In this document: one piece after another, positions 63,891 through 64,000 of the stretch
Position numbering within the stretch: position 1 is the first letter of the stretch
Layout: every line of letters begins with the position of its first letter
From: Spodoptera frugiperda
Lineage: Eukaryota > Arthropoda > Insecta > Lepidoptera > Noctuidae
Reading direction: 5' to 3'
Assembly: GCF_023101765.2 (NCBI RefSeq)
Contig: NC_064226.1
Location: 3,278,001 to 3,342,000 of the forward strand
DNA length: 64,000 nucleotides
Notes under the pieces: model-generated
Seen by the model: only the letters and a program-made list of their open reading frames with translations
Told to the model about the DNA's origin: nothing
Database searches by the model: none
Translations under genes and position numbers: made by a program

Positions 63891-64000
63891 TAATTACTTA
63901 AAGTATTCCGTAGTAACGATTTTGTTTCGAAAACAACTTCTAAGAACTGGGTTAAGTTACCATCGAATGACTCTAAGCACGGTGGTACGTGCTTGTTCAT
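63888..64000. repeat. Repeat family F, copy 3, cut by window end
   Basis: TAGTAACGATTTTGTTTCGA, AAACAACTTCTAAGAACTGG and GACTCTAAGCACGGTGGTAC match the copies at 2351 and 50378. The hairpin arms are degenerate. Confidence 0.55.

Noticed and set aside
1..64000. CRISPR array, bacterial operons, integrated virus
   Set aside because: No regularly spaced repeats, no Shine-Dalgarno gene clusters, and no capsid, polymerase or envelope-like frames were seen; the repeats are dispersed eukaryotic elements.

Overview
This is nuclear DNA from an insect, almost certainly a moth and most likely a noctuid-type lepidopteran. It is AT-rich, has no bacterial-style gene packing, contains one clear eukaryotic tRNA gene, and is crowded with interspersed repeats I recognise from memory of lepidopteran genomes: Metulj-like and tRNA-derived SINEs, Helitron-like elements, MITEs, and LINE tails. 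No long uninterrupted host coding sequence is present. The longer open frames mostly lie inside SINE copies. The window looks like long introns and intergenic sequence holding a few short candidate exons.

Host genes. (1) A tRNA-Val(AAC) gene at 49625-49697 with a T5 terminator is certain. (2) A candidate secreted-protein gene starts on the minus strand at 35390. It has a TATA box at 35456-35463, an ATG, a signal peptide and a splice donor after codon 28. Phase-compatible minus-strand exon candidates follow at 30013-30044, 28442-28516, 18471-18545 and 18007-18045. A stronger isolated minus-strand exon, flanked by GTGAGT and an acceptor, lies at 687-793. Plus-strand exon candidates lie at 4526-4680 and 16737-16860. 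I recognise none of these proteins, and the links between exons are inference from splice phase.

Mobile DNA, left to right. SINE family A (Metulj-like, about 290 bp) has 14 copies or fragments. SINE-like family B (about 190 bp) has about 14, two with good target-site duplications. tRNA-derived SINE families D and E have four copies each. MITE families C and H, a textbook non-autonomous Helitron (31832-32206), several Helitron-like CTAG-ended repeats and LINE 3' ends fill most of the rest. Two DNA transposon relics are particularly informative: a pogo-like element (26404-27695), peppered with a 12-bp motif in both orientations and keeping the start of a psq-type DNA-binding domain, and a piggyBac-like element (45729-46705) with TTAA target sites and a broken transposase N-terminus. 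Nested insertions (B in C at 11304; B in a Helitron-like repeat at 14994) give relative ages.

Structures not explained by named families include an 83-bp near-perfect inverted repeat (53993-54186) whose arms each contain a smaller inverted repeat, several 15-21 bp hairpins, and a 24-bp perfect palindrome (5305-5328). I found no CRISPR array, rRNA, integrated virus or bacterial-type operon. Family names rest on recognition from memory and were not checked against a repeat library.
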